From: Bicyclus anynana
Lineage: Eukaryota; Arthropoda; Insecta; Lepidoptera; Nymphalidae
Reading direction: 5' to 3'
Length of the DNA stretch: 64,000 nucleotides
Assembly (NCBI RefSeq): GCF_947172395.1
Contig: NC_069088.1
Span: forward strand, 1,505,501 to 1,569,500
This document shows positions 1-13,453 of the stretch, in pieces; the stretch's first letter is position 1; the number at the start of each line of letters is the position of its first letter. The position numbers and the translations under genes are program-made. The notes under the pieces are model-generated. The model made no database searches and was not told the origin of the DNA. It worked only from the letters and a program-made list of their open reading frames with translations.

Positions 1-2749
1 GCTGCTGCATGGTCTTTGATTTGAAAATCAATGAATTATTCTTGTAAACAAGTTTGGAAAGATGAGATTTTGAAAATAGATAAGCATCCGCTACAAAAGG
101 GATGTGAGGCAAATTCATCTTGAAGTGGTGACTGAAATGTTGAGCTTATATATGTTAGTCGGTTTTGTCTATGTTCGTATGAATCACAGCTACCAAGAAT
201 AAATAATTAAATTAGTTTCAGTTTTTTTTTTTTGCGGCAATTTTGCAATTTTGTTTGGCAGTATTGATTTTTTACAGATAGAATCTGTAACTGGATTTCT
301 GTCAATTTCATATTCCTAAACTTACACAGACGTAGTCAAGAACAATTTGTATAATATACCTACTACATTGTAATCAAAACCTTCGATATTAAATGTGAAT
401 TCCAAAAGCCAACTACGTCCCTACGAACCGATCGCTGGAACAAAAGCTCCTGGGTTATGAAATAGGAAGTTTTATCTAAGGATAGTTAGTTTAGCCGTTA
501 CGTTCGCGGGGCGGCGTCGCAATTATGCGTTGACAAAGGCAGCTCTTTGTGGGGCCCACGCCAATAATGACGCCGTGAACTTTACTAATTTTGCAACTAC
601 CCGCGAGAGGAACAGGGCGCGCTCTGGCGGGTAGTTGGAAAAGAACAATACCTGGGGTAATAATACTTATTGTTAGCTTCTATCACGATTACAGCTCAAG
701 TTTTGTAAAGGACATGAGGCAGTTCAATTTCCTTTAAAACGTGCGAAATTAATGTGACTGAACGATCAGAAGCTTGCCTGTTACTGTCCCTATCTTCTTC
801 TGTGTCAATACTGTGTTGGCCGATTGGTCATAATCGACAAACAAGTTTTGTAAAACGATTTGTCTCCACGCCTATGTATTGGCTGCATTTTTAGTACACT
901 CGTGTTGTTAATTTGGTTCGTCCATTTCATGGGAGACCGACTTGGGCTTGTCACTATCAAAATCTGCATATATTATAGAAAGAAAGCCTTAGAAAGCCAT
1001 CGGAACATACTAGCAACGTACTCAATGAAGATTGAAAAGAAAAGCTCCTGCTGACCTTTAACAAAACAAAAGGAAAAATAAATAGGGCTCATTTCACTGC
1101 CTTTCAAGTCAAATATTACATTCCTAACATTTGACGAATCTTGGAAGTACAGATTACAAAAACAAATACGAGAATCGATTGCCAGCAAAGGATGACATAG
1201 ACTAGAGCAGATATTTAACGATAGTGCTTCAACGAACGAGCTTTGCCCCTTATTGGTTTACTACTACTTGATATTAACAGCTTAATGTTTAGCGATCAAC
1301 CAATTTAGCTTTTAATGACAGCTCGCTTTGTCTCGAGCGACTACACAGGCTTTCCTCAGAAACAACCGTGTTAAACCAATCTACCGAACTTTGGCAAGTT
1401 CGCATAGCCCCTCTGAAGGTCCACCCTCAGAACTTGCTCAACTTCGGCCAATTCCGTCAAACCTCGTCTACAATTCGGCGGCCGCAAATTACACATCTTT
1501 GAGCCGGGGCCGAAGTGGGGCGGAAACGGCCGAAGTCGCTTCGTTAGGGCTCGGATTGGTCCTATTGTAGTTCGGACTTAATCGCCGCTGGACAATGGGC
1601 AATGACGCGGCGTAATTGTCCCTAAATAGACGCTGTTAAGCTTCAAGCGCTGAAATCGCTTGATTTTAATTGCCGAGTCGGCGCGCGCCCGCTCAGCGCT
1701 TTCGCTCCATTTTTACGAAATTCAAATCGCAAATGTGATTATTTGACATTTCGCTCGAAACACCTGAAACGTTGGTATTGTGTTCCTGTTTTCCGCGTAA
1801 TTGTTTTGAGTTAAATGTGATGTAATCGGAATACCTACGAACGAATGAATCAAATATAATTATTTTAATCGGAATACCTAAATAAATGAAATTTGATCAT
1901 CAAAGAATAGCTTGCTCATATGAATTAATTCAATTCGGTGTTCTTATTAGTTTTAAGACCTGAATTTCGGGATTTATCACCTATCTATCAAAATTTTTCA
2001 AGTTATATAATCTAGACAAAAACAATCTATCCAATATAGGCCCTGCATGTGGAAGCCAATATTTTCAGTATTTTATTACTTGTTCTTGAAATCATTTCAA
2101 TTTTGTAATAACTAAATTGCTTACACTTCTGGCACTGGACAAAACTTGTTTTCTTTCTTTTTCTAGTTTTTCGGTCGGGATTTTTATTTATAATTTGACC
2201 GCATTAGTCACCGGAGAGTTTTATATACAAACTATCCGTCCGTCAGTCCTTCACATTTAGTTCACGTGGTTCGAATGCATGATTTAAGAAAACATACAGT
2301 CCACAATCAATTACATGGCTGAATATCATAGAGAACAAAAGTAAGAACATTATTTTCCCGTATATAGAATAAATGATGGGTTTAATGAAACTGCCAAAAA
2401 CTCATCCGTATTTATTTTTATCTACGCGGCTTTAAAGTCACATTAAAATGGTTTAACACTCTGATTATTGTCGGCCAAATGACTCGTTCGGTTTCGAATG
2501 ACGAATTAATTTTGATGGGCGACTTTACGCGCCCGTTACTTTCGTGCGATAAGTTTTATGCTCTTTCCCCCCAAAAATGTATTTTTGCCGCTCAATTACT
2601 TTTACTAGCATACATAATTAATCATAACAAATTGTTATTTCAGACAAGAGGTAGCTTGCGACTTTGTTATCATGAAATTCCTTGATTTCAGTCACAAAAA
2701 TTTATTCAGTTCAATCAAACATATGGAATTGTGCATTAGTGACCTCGTC
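1..2749. other. No gene seen; AT-rich DNA with two GC-richer islands
   Basis: GC-richer islands at about 480-650 (gttcgcggggcggcgtcgca) and 1320-1720 (gcggccgcaaattacacatc; gagtcggcgcgcgcccgctc) stand out. The second has an 80-codon chance frame. A 12-T run lies at 222-233. Both islands may be regulatory. Confidence 0.5.
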
Positions 2750-2880
2750 GTTATCAACCCATATACGGCTCACTGTTGAGCTCCAGTCTCCTCTCAGAAT
2801 GAGAAGGGTTAGGCCAATAGTCCACCACGCTAGCCCAATGCGGATTGGCAGACTTCACACACGCAGAGAATTAAGAAATT
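2750..2880 (-). mobile_element. SINE-B fragment
   Basis: Matches the other SINE-B copies (full copy at 39283-39596): cggctcactgttgagctc, ctcctctcagaatgagaagg, gcccaatgcggattggcaga. Only the part distal to the tRNA-like head remains, ending near agagaattaagaaa. Head-side orientation makes it a minus-strand copy. Confidence 0.8.
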
Positions 2881-3548
2881 AATTAATTAAATTTCTTAAT
2901 TAGTGACATGTGCAGACATAAATATTCCGACAGATTATTTATTTAATAAAATCATAAATTTCTTTTTAAATCCTTTTCAGCGGTAAAACAGCTTACATAA
3001 GATTACATTAATGTAACCTTTATAACAATATGTAGGTAGATTTAGACTTTGTTAATATAACAATACTTTGCTTTCTTGATCGAAAGCAATCGCAAGTATC
3101 TAAAATCTAACTCAAGTACACTAGACTACAAACATCGTAGATATTATCTTACATCTGTGTCTACAAGTCAATGTTTTATTTATTTGGCTTATTTATGTAA
3201 CGTACCAATATCCTTTAAATTTTCAGTAAAACAATAATGGCCAATAGCAAAATTGCATCTATAAATTTCCAAATTAAAACTAACCTCACAAAAAAGCCCG
3301 TGTGTAACTGCCTCATGCTAAAGTAAATACTGCCCTCACTTCCTCTTTTAATTTTTTAAAACAAAAACAACTTTTTACAAATTGTTATCGTGAGAATTTT
3401 TATTACTTATTCTAATAACGTACCGGTTAGCTACTTTAAGTCCGGACGAGGCATGCAAAGTCCGTTAATTGAAACTATAAATATCGCCGCCATTTTGCAC
3501 CGGCGCTATTTTCGCGCCTTTTTCGCCCACGACAAAATGGCCGCTCTC
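2881..3548. other. No gene seen; GC-rich motif cluster at 3480-3548
   Basis: AT-rich until 3480. Then cgccgccattttgcaccggc and gacaaaatggccgctctc carry two inverted GCCATTTT-type motifs immediately left of the duplication breakpoint at 3549. Confidence 0.5.
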
Positions 3549-4825
3549 TGCGGTGTTATTTTTAAAGTTTGCATGCAGCGTTTTCTTTTGAAACTGTTGG
3601 GGAAATGTGCAGTTTTTGTTGTGCCGTTCTTGTTATATAACTTGGAGATACGCTTTTGCTTGCAGCTTATTTTTTATGGAAATATTTTTGCTCCTTCTAA
3701 TTTCTAATCTTATTGAAGCATATTTTCATTTTCAAATATTACATTTTAACTGTATTACACAGAAGAATGTGTCAAATAACCTTGTAAAATGTTTTATTTT
3801 AGGAACCGCTGGTATAATAATGATAATCACTTTAAGTTTACTAGTATCCCGCGTCTGTCCGTCTGGCCTGTTCTATTTTTTTTTTCATTTATTTAGGAAA
3901 CATACAGCATTAACATAAAAACCTTCTATATTAACAACCTAATAAAATAAATATCAAATCAACTGAGAAATGCCATTTATCTACTGTATGATATCCACGA
4001 AGGGTTGTTAGTAGGCACCGGATGACACTTGTCACATAGAATCTCAATTTCGTGTATGACAACTAACAGTCGTCAAAGTTAGTGAATCAGTCTGCTGGAC
4101 CTTTCGTTTTAAATAAAAACACTAATTACGAATATACTAGTACGTAGCCAGAACTAATATGATAGTAAAAAATACTAATAAGTAGTAAAAATTAAAATCT
4201 CTAGATGTTACGGAGAATGATATTCGTGAGTAACGTAAAGTATTCGCGTAACTATAGGTAGGTACTTCTGCGCCAGTAACGCATTTGTAATCCGCATCCG
4301 AAATTCTCGCGGGGGCGAAAAAAATTGTAACGATTTCAATAAAGCCCACAATTTCATGGGCGCGTTGGCGCGAACGCGCGAGTGCTACAATTTAATAGAA
4401 GTTCAAAGGGCCGCTGATTCCGCCACAATTCTATCAGCTTAGCGCGAGATCCCGCATTATGCGTATAAAAAGTGGTTATCGCGTCCCGACGAGCCCGGAG
4501 ATACCCGCCCGGGAGCGCAGGGTTGCCAACCCCTTGCCGATATTTGCCGTTAATACGATCGAAATTAATCAAGTTTTTAATGGTTTTTATTATATTTTAT
4601 TTTAAAGTCTTTTTGTTATATTTTATTTTTAATTGTAGCAAATCGAGATCTTTAAAGATTTAATTGTAGCAACTAAAACATATAAAATTATTTAAATTAT
4701 AAAAGTTCTAGTTGTTAATGTAAAATTTGATGTTATAACAAGACGTACCTATAATTATTATTAAAGTTCAAGTTATTAGAGTTAAGTTAGAAGATTCAAG
4801 AACAGGAGAAGTAATAGATACAAAT

Positions 4826-4876
4826 TGTGAAAGAGAGTGTTTGTAAAAGGTGTAGATAATGAGTTGACGTATTATG
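4826..4876 (+). mobile_element. LINE relic in duplication unit 1
   Basis: attgtgaaagagagtgtttg and taaaaggtgtagataatgag resemble the LINE tail at 36430-36480 (gtgaaagaggacatgtgtgt; aaaggagtggatgatgagtt). Too short and decayed to be sure. A matching copy lies in unit 2 at 11237-11292. Confidence 0.45.
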
Positions 4877-5725
4877 TTAATTGAAACAGATTTTCATCGT
4901 AATACTCGTTGGTACTTATCTAAGAACAATCATAATAAATGTTTTTAAACAAAAAATAAGCATATAATTGGTTCATTTGCTTTGCAACTGCGATGCCTTA
5001 GATAGACATAAACAATGTTGTAATAGATACCAATCATCTTACGTCTAGGTTTCAAAACTGGGTCAATAAAATGTGCCCTACTCTATAAAATAAATCTTAA
5101 ATTTATAATTCTTATTCAGTAACTCTTAAATTTGCTTTAAATGTAGTTTACAAATTTGAATTACAATTTTAGAATTATGCATTTAACGCATGCTAGAGCT
5201 TGCAAGGTTAACAACCCTATCAAAGGGGGAGCATAGCGGAAGCTAAAGCGCCACTGCAGTAGTTGAGTACAAAAGAACTATTTCATTGCAAAGTACATTG
5301 CTGTTTTGTTAGTTAACATCCAAGTATATTCACTTGAAAGTGAGCAATGTACGATGTGTATTGCAATTCTTATCGTTACACAAACACATTTTCTTGTTTG
5401 AATAGGGGTAAGCATAGGGAGTTATTGCCATGACATATTGCTAGTGCGATATTTTTATCGCTTTTTCGATTAAGCGCTTCAATGTTCTTGATTAAATGTT
5501 ATAGTAGGTAATTTGCATTTTTCTTTTAAGTACAACTTTAATAAACACGTAACTATTTCAGAGTTCAGCGACAGATACAAATTATTTATTTCCTACATAA
5601 TTAATTAACGGCAAAGAATTCCTCATTTTTATTATCACAGGCAGCGTTAGATATTCTGTTTAGTTTAAGATCTAGATTTTTTACATAATATTCGATTCAT
5701 AATCGGCTCTTTTATGGTCTTGCAG

Positions 5726-5773
5726 CAGGCTTCGGCGATGACTAAACATAATTCCAAGCGATTTAGGGATCCG
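5726..5773 (+). other. Candidate 48-nt cassette exon (unit 1), speculative
   Basis: A pyrimidine-rich tract ending gtcttgcag is followed by 48 nt and a donor ccg/gtaagat. One frame is open for 16 codons (QASAMTKHNSKRFRDP). The same 48 nt and donor recur without change in unit 2 (12146-12193). It would need phase-0 neighbours, which the exon at 41679 (phase 1 entry) is not, so a direct join to it is excluded. Confidence 0.25.
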
Positions 5774-6034
5774 GTAAGATATTCGTAGATTCGCTATAGT
5801 GTAGTGAGTTTTAGTGTTTTCTGTCTAAAGTAATTTGAAGTTTTCGACGAAAGTGAAAAGGCATTTTATTGGAAACCACACCAACCAGCAATGGAACAAT
5901 CGCCAAATAATCTCTCAAAAAAAAATTAAAACAATAAGCCATACAGTGGGTCATTAAATAAGCTGTTGATAACCAGACAAGCGCCCAATCTAAACCTCAT
6001 CATACCATCAGTAATCATTTTAACAAGTTCGTTC

Positions 6035-6240
6035 GTTATCAACCCACATTCGGCTCACTACTGAGCTAGAGTCTCCTCTTAGAATGAGAAGGGTTAGGCC
6101 AATAGTCCACCACGCTGGCCCAATGCGGATTGGCAGACTGCACACGCGCAGAGAATAAAGAAAATTCTCTGGTATGCAGGTTTCCTCACAATGTTTTCCT
6201 TAACCGTTCGAGACACGTGACATTTAATTTCTTAACTTAC
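6035..6240 (-). mobile_element. SINE-B fragment in duplication unit 1
   Basis: Same family as 39283-39596, lacking the tRNA-like head: cggctcactactgagcta, gcccaatgcggattggcaga, gaaaattctctggtatgcag, gttcgagacacgtgacattt. Present at the same place in unit 2. Confidence 0.8.
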
Positions 6241-6730
6241 TTATTAATGTACCATAAAAATCCAACATTTCACGAAAATATTTTCAATAAATCCACACTG
6301 ACCTACTTCAACATAATACCTATAATGTGATATACGTTAAACGTAAATAAAAATGGCCGATTTCACAGTGCAGTTACGGTCCACCGGTGGGATTGGATTA
6401 AAAAGCCTGATCCTTTAAAATAACTTAATAAAATTCCCGCTGGCACCTGTAGGCTGTAACTCGTGTATAATTGCATCAGAGACGGCCGGCTGCGTGCGCT
6501 TTATTTATCTGCTTTTTCAGCCACCACACGGTAATTAAGTTAACAGAGAGCCTACTTGCCGATTGAGTAGTAATTTATCTACCATTGGTAACCGTTAAAG
6601 CAAATTAAACATCTATTTTTATGTTTTAAGACCAAGTGAAGTTTGCGAAATGTTACTTTTTTATAAGTTTACTTTCTTGTTGTTGTATATTTATATAATT
6701 TTAAAAAAACATTTAATTTTCTTTTGGAGT

Positions 6731-7046
6731 GACGACCTCCGTTGCGTAGTGTAGTAGTAAGACGGAGGTCCTAGGTTCGATCCCCGGTTGGGCCGATTGA
6801 GGTTTTCTTACTTAGTCCAGGTCTGGCTGTTGGTAGGCTTTGGCCGTGGCTAGTTACCACCCTCCCGGCAAAGACGCACCGTCAAGCGATTTAGCATTCC
6901 GGTACGATGTCGTGTAGAAACCAAAAGAAGTGTGGAATTTCTTCCTCCTCCTAACAAGTTAGCCCGCTTCCATCTTAGACTGCATCATCACTTACAATCA
7001 GGTGAGATTGTAGTCAAGGGCTCACTTGTAAAGAATAAAAAAAATA
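6731..7046 (+). mobile_element. SINE-A, full-length tRNA-derived SINE (unit 1)
   Basis: Starts gacgacctccgttgcgtag and has a B box GGTTCGATCCCC at 6774-6785. The body contains tccaggtctggctgttggta, gccgtggctagttaccaccc, agcgatttagcattccggta and tcaggtgagattgtagtcaa, then an A-rich tail. This is a very common lepidopteran SINE design, similar to what I know as HaSE/Metulj-type elements; the name is not verified. Confidence 0.87.
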
Positions 7047-10000
7047 TATACTCGTAATTATTTTGTTTCATATATGGATATTTACACGTATATACTATGA
7101 TAGTTAATATATTCAGGGAGGTCTGTTTGTGATTTTAATGTAACGTAAGAGGTAACTTGACATACTCAGCATGTGTTTGTATAAACTGAAGGTTTGTTTA
7201 AAAAACTTTCATTAGATTCAGGAACAAACTTACTAAAACGATACACAGGTCAACTGTCTCAGTAGCGACAAGTATTTGACACTTCAAATAACACCACTGC
7301 AGCCAAAGCTAAATAAACAAAAAATAAGCAAACTATAATACATAGGAGTCGAATACAAAACAGTGTGATTTTGTATAAAATTCAGATCGATTGATAGATA
7401 GACATTGGCGTTCACACCATAGTTGTAAAAATGCCCTGCCTATCCTGAAGAAGCTGTATTGCGATAGGATGTTTCCATTTTGTACATTTATTGCATACCC
7501 TAGTTAAAAACCTTGTGCACGCCACTGGAGACAGACCCACCATGTATCTTAAATGTGAATTGGTGGGTGATATGTAGTAAGCATTTCAAAAGCCTGATGA
7601 TGTTACTTATTCTACGTACCGTTTTAACTTAGTCCTCCCACGACGCTATCTCAGCCCACAGTTTCACGAAGGCTCCAAGGATTTTACGTGTTAAGTATTT
7701 TTTATTTGGCTGAGAGATCGGATAAGCTCGCACGGATTACTTACAGCCAATTCCCGAGCTTTTAGGGCCACCTGTCACGTCCTGGCCTACATCGGCCGTA
7801 CTTTGTTTATTTTTACTTAGGCGCCCGCTTTTAATGTCTGCCTGCTTCGAATCTGTAAGCAGCTTTAAAACGCTAAATGAACTTGGCGGATTCTTTATTG
7901 GATTCTAACTTGGCGTGGTTTAGTATAATATCGAAGTATCTAAGTCGAATGGAATGAAATTCATCTTTTATATCTAAACTCGCGGACGCCCGCGTTTCCG
8001 TCTGAGATAAAATCAGTGTAAGAGGTATGAACCCTTTGACCCCATTACATTTTAACGATAATAATCAAAAATATCAATGACTGTGAATATAATATAAACT
8101 GTTAGAGTGGTGAAATTATTCAAGATTATTCATTTTCGAAATTCGTATTCTTTAAATTTATATTTTAAGACAAAATTTGTAATGTATGTAAAATTTAGTA
8201 ACACAAATCAACATTCAGATACATTTCTGAACGGAATTTTTTCAGAATACATAATTTCATACATATTATAAATTATCTGTTAGGTAGTTTTAAAATGTGA
8301 TAGCCAAATAAATTTTCTTTTAATTGAAATATCACAAAAAATACTACACTAACCATAAACACGAGCCCCTGGCAAGAAAAATGGCGACTGTACGTAAAAT
8401 GGCCCCCTCACAATTTCCCTCCGCGTATTATATGAAACATATTCTATTCATCGGCGATATATGACCGTTCATCCATCAACATCATCTATTACGAGTATTT
8501 CAAAGGAATGATACAGTGCAACAATATTCAATGTCCGCTGTGTCCATTCGCGCCGCGATTCGCCGCGTGTCGCAATCGATACGACCCCTCGCTTTGTGTC
8601 CTGTGGACAAAAACGGCGAAAAACGACAAAAAATGACCCACTCCCGCCTCCCGCGGCTAATCCTATTTGCAACACCAAATAAATTATATTGACCACGGAT
8701 AATATCTAGGGTCTACGGCTGTAGGTGGCACAGATTAGCAAACGTACAGTATGGACAGTTTAACCGAATAAAAAATGGATTCTGTGTTCCATCCCTTTAA
8801 AAAGACACAGTGTGTGTTTCTGCGACGTACTGATTTGATTTTGATGTTATTCCTTGATATAAAATTATAAAGGATTAATCCATGTCATTTTAAACACAGT
8901 CCTTGAACCAATTCATATAACATGACTTATATTTCAATTTTAAAACCTATATTATGTAGGACAATGGTTAAACTTATAGAAACCTCGGGTTTCAATATAT
9001 CTTTTTGAACTTTAACATTTTGAGATCATAGCTTGAACTCTTTTATTAAGTGTAACAACAAATATATGTACATTTTACCTTAAAAAATTAAAAAGTAAAA
9101 CCAAAGCGCTGACAACTGTGGAGAAGAGACTCTAAAACCTTAAATCTCTAAATGAATAACTGACTTTGTGACACAGGTTCCCCGCTATCACTTTGTATTT
9201 GAATTCTGAACTGTATGCTGATCAAACTGTGCTACAACTAGGAATATTTGTCACCTGTTAGTGATAGTTAGGGACGAAGTATATTTTACTTACGCCGCCG
9301 GAGTTCTGTTTTTCATGTTTAAGCTTTTATGGTGGAACGTGCTGTAAAGGGCGAAATCATATTTAAAAAAAAATATCTAATTTTATCTAATATTTTTTAT
9401 GGAAATATTTCAAGTTAGTCTGTGTTCTCACTTGATGATAAATGCAGTGCGCTGTTTAAATTAATTATTTGCGACTGAACAATTGCGATTGCGATGAAAT
9501 ATTTAAAATTATTATATTATTATATTCGTATTCGTTTGGATTCTACTTTTATTGCTTCTAAATTTTCTAAACTTTTGAATTTTTGAAACTAACGAACAAA
9601 AATTATTTTTATACAAGATAGAATATAATACAATTTATAATTATCACAGCTCAGAACTCCTGTTCCGCTCAGAACTTGTTTCGGATAAACCTCGAAAGGC
9701 CCATAAAACGATACAACGATGGAATTCAAAGAGTGATAATATAATTCCGTTGAAAAATATACCGGGCGCGAGCGGACACCCTCGCGGGAGCACTACCGCG
9801 GGATGTAGCGGGCAATTCGTAAAAAAATCTACATTCGCGAGGATAAATATTGATCAGTAATAGGGTTGCTACCATATATTAATAACAAGGAATTAAAATA
9901 AATAACATCAAATATGTAAGTTTGATTTATATATTAAGAGTTAATAAATGTATCAACTGGTATCATTTTACCCCCCTTTATCGTTAACCCAAGCGCGTGT

Positions 10001-11236
10001 TTATGATGAAACATTGTTTGCGGTGTTATTTTTAAAGTTTGCATGCAGCGTTTTCTTTTGAAACTGTTGGGGAAATGTGCAGTTTTTGTTGTGCCGTTCT
10101 TGTTATATAACTTGGAGATACGCTTTTGCTTGCAGCTTATTTTTTATGGAAATATTTTTGCTCCTTCTAATTTCTAATCTTGTTGAAGCATATTTTCATT
10201 TTCAAATATTACATTTTAACTGTATTACACAGAAGAATGTGTCAAATAACCTTGTAAAATGATTTTTTTAGGAACCGCTGGTATAATAATGATAATCACT
10301 TAAAGTTTACTAGTATCCCACGTCTGTCCGTCTGGCATGTTCTATTTTTTTTTTTTTCATTTATTTAGGAAAGAAACAGCATTACCATAAAAACCTTCTA
10401 TATTAACAACTTAATAAAATAAACATCAAATCAACTGAGAAATGCCATTTATCTACTGTATGATATCCACGAAGGGTTGTTAGTAGGTACCGGATGACGC
10501 TTGTCACATAGAATCTCAATTTCGTGTATGACAACTAACATTCGTCAATTTTAGTGAATCAGCCTGCTGGACCTTTCATTTTAAATAAAAACACTAATTA
10601 CGAATATACTAGTACGTAGCCAGAACTAATATGATAGTAAAAAAATACTAATAAGTAGTAAAAATTAAAATATCTAGATGTTACGGAGAATGATATTCGT
10701 GAGTAACGTAAAGTATTTGCGTAACTATAGGTAGGTACTTCTGCGCCAGTAACGCATTTGTAATCCGCATCCGAAATTCTCGCGGGGGCGAAAAAAATTG
10801 TAACGATTTCAATAAAGCCCACAATTTCATGGGCGCGTTGGCGCGAACGCGCGAGTGCTACAATTTAATAGAAGTTCAAAGGGCCGCTGATTCCGCCACA
10901 ATTCTATCAGCTTAGCGCGAGATCCCGCATTATGCGTATAAAAAGTGGTTATCGCGTCCCGACGAGCCCGGAGATACCCGCCCGGGAGCGCAGGGTTGCC
11001 AACCCCTTGCCGATATTTGCCGTTAATACGATCGAAATTAATCAAGTTTTTAATGGTTTTAATTTTATTTTAAACTGTAGCAAGTCGACCTATATAAATA
11101 GCGAATACTTATAAAATTATTTAAATTATAAAAGTTCTAGTTAATACAAGACGTACCTATAATTATTATTAAAGTTCAAGTTATTAGAGCTAAGTTTGCA
11201 AGTTAGGAGATACAAGAACAGGAAAATTAATAGATA

Positions 11237-11292
11237 CAAATTGTGAAAGAGAGTGTTTGTAAAAGGTGTAGATAATGAGTTGACGTATTACG
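11237..11292 (+). mobile_element. LINE relic in duplication unit 2
   Basis: Counterpart of 4826-4876, carrying the same decayed tail motif (aaaggtgtagataatgagtt). Confidence 0.45.
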
Positions 11293-12145
11293 TTAATTGA
11301 AACAGATTTTTATCGTAATACTCGTAGGTACTTATCTAAGAACAATCATAATAAATGTTTTTAAACAAAAAATAAGCATATAATTGGTTCATTTGCTTAG
11401 GAACTACGATGCCTTAGATAGACATACAATCAATCTTGTAATAGATACCAATCTTCTTACGTCTAGGTTTAAAAATTGGGTAAATAAAATGTGCCCTACT
11501 CTATAAAATAAATCTTAAATTTATAATTCTTATTCAGTAACTCTTAAATTTGCTTTAAATGTAGTTTACAAATTTGAATTACAATTTTAGAATTATGCAT
11601 TTAACGCATGCTAGAGCTTGCAAGGTTAACAACCCTATCAAAGGGGGAGCATAGCGGAAGCTAAAGCGCCACTGCAGTAGTTGAGTACAAAAGAACTATT
11701 TCGTTGCAAAGTACATTGCTGTTTTGTTAGTTAACATCCAAGTATATTCACTTGAAAGTGAGCAATGTACGATCTGTATTGCAATTGTTATCGTTACATA
11801 AACGCATTTTCTTATTTGAATAAGGGGTAAGCATAGGGAGTTATTGCCATGACATATTGCTAGTGCGATATTTTTATCGCTTTTTCGATTAAGCGCTTCA
11901 ATGTTCTTGATTAAAGGTTATAGTAGGTAGTTTGCATTTTTCTTTTAAGTACAACATTAATAAACACGTAACTATTTTAGAGTTCGGTGACAGATACAAA
12001 TTATTTAATTTCCTAAATGATTAATTTACGGCAAAGAATTACTTATTTTTATTATCACAGGCAACGTTAGATATTCTGTTTAGTTTAAGATCTAGAATTT
12101 TTACATAATATTCGATTCATAATCGGCTCTTTTCTGGTCTAGTAG

Positions 12146-12193
12146 CAGGCTTCGGCGATGACTAAACATAATTCCAAGCGATTTAGGGATCCG
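12146..12193 (+). other. Candidate 48-nt cassette exon (unit 2), speculative
   Basis: Exact copy of 5726-5773 including the gtaagat donor. The acceptor is altered to gtctagtag, still an AG after a T-rich tract. Confidence 0.22.
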
Positions 12194-12454
12194 GTAAGAT
12201 ATTCGTAGATTCGCTATAGTGTAGTTAGTTTTAGTGTTTCCTGTTTAAGGTAATTTGAAGTTTTCGACGAAAGTGAAAAGGCATTTTATAGGCAACCACG
12301 CCAACCAGCAATGGAACAATCGCCAAATAATCTCTCTAAAAAAAATTAAAAGAACAAGCTATACAGTGGGGCAATAAATAAGCTGTTGATGGTCAGACAA
12401 GCGCCCAATCTAAACCTCATCATACCATCAGTAAACATTTTAACAAGTTCGTTC

Positions 12455-12655
12455 ATTATCAACCCATATTCGGCAAGAGTCTCCTCTCAGAATGAGAGGG
12501 GTTAGGTCAATAGCCCACCACGCTGGCCCAATGCAGATTAGCAGACTGCACACACGCGGAGAATAAAGAAAATTATCTGGTATGCAGGTTTACTCACGAT
12601 GTTTTTCTTCACCGTTCGAGACACGTGCCATTTAATTTCTTAATTTACTTATTAA
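12455..12655 (-). mobile_element. SINE-B fragment in duplication unit 2
   Basis: Duplicate of the copy at 6035-6240. It has lost about 14 nt after cggc compared with unit 1 and carries several substitutions. Confidence 0.8.
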
Positions 12656-13138
12656 TATACCATAAAAATCCAACGTTTCACAAAAATGTTTTCAATAAAT
12701 CCACTCTGACCTACTTCAACATAATACCTATAATGTGATATACGTTAAACGTAAATAAAAATGGCCGATTTCACAGTGCAGTTACGGTCCACCGGTGGGA
12801 TTGGATTAAAAAGCCTGATCCTTTAAAATAACTTAATAAAATTCCCGCTGGCACCTGTAGGCTGTAACTCGTGTATAATTGCATCAGAGACGGCCGGCTG
12901 CGTGCGCTTTATTTATCTGCTTTTTCAGCCACCACACGGTAATTAAGTTAACAGAGAGCCTACTTGCCGATTGAGTAGTAATTTATCTACCATTGGTAGC
13001 CGTTAAAGCAAATTAAACATATACTTTAATGTTTTAAGACCAAGTGAAGTTTGCGAAATGTTACTTTTTTATAAGTTTACTTTCTTGTTGTTGTATATTT
13101 ATATAATTTAAAAAAAACATTTAATTTTCTTTTGGAGT

Positions 13139-13453
13139 GACGGCTTCCGTTGCGTATTGTAGTAGTAAGACGGAGGTCCTAGGTTCGATCCCCGGTTGGG
13201 CCGATTGAGGTTTTCTTACTTAGTCCAGGTCTGGCTGTTGGTAGGCTTTGGCCGTGGCTAGTTACCACCCTCCCGGCAAAGACGCACCGTCAAGCGATTT
13301 AGCATTCCGGTACGATGTCGTGTAGAAACCAAAAGAAGTGTGGAATTTCTTCCTCCTCCTAACAAGTTAGCCCGCTTCCATCTTAGATTGCATCATCACT
13401 TACAATCAGGTGAGATTGTAGTCAAGGGCTCACTTGTAAAGAATTAAAAAAAT
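13139..13453 (+). mobile_element. SINE-A, full-length (unit 2)
   Basis: Duplicate of the copy at 6731-7046, differing by only a few bases, mostly in the head (gacggcttcc for gacgacctcc). Confidence 0.87.

Larger units (their letters stand above)
3549..10018. repeat. Tandem duplication, unit 1 (about 6.47 kb)
   Basis: This block is repeated head-to-tail as 10019-16371. The left edge is in the GC-rich motif ending gccgctctc; from tgcggtgttat onward the two units align to acattgtt at 10018 and 16371. The unit boundary shows no target-site duplication or obvious microhomology. Copies differ by scattered substitutions and small indels (net 117 nt). Both units hold a SINE-B at 6035-6240/12455-12655, a SINE-A at 6731-7046/13139-13453 and a LINE relic at 4826-4876/11237-11292, so the duplication is younger than these insertions. 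No coding gene is recognised inside. Confidence 0.95.

Noticed and set aside
1328..1570. 80-codon + strand frame in a GC-rich island
   Set aside because: GC-rich DNA has few stops; no recognisable domain, no splice sites of the phase needed for the teneurin.
4354..11045. 72-codon minus-strand frame in both duplicate units (4354-4572, 10827-11045)
   Set aside because: Lies in an identical GC-rich island. DNA-level identity, including outside the frame, explains it better than coding.
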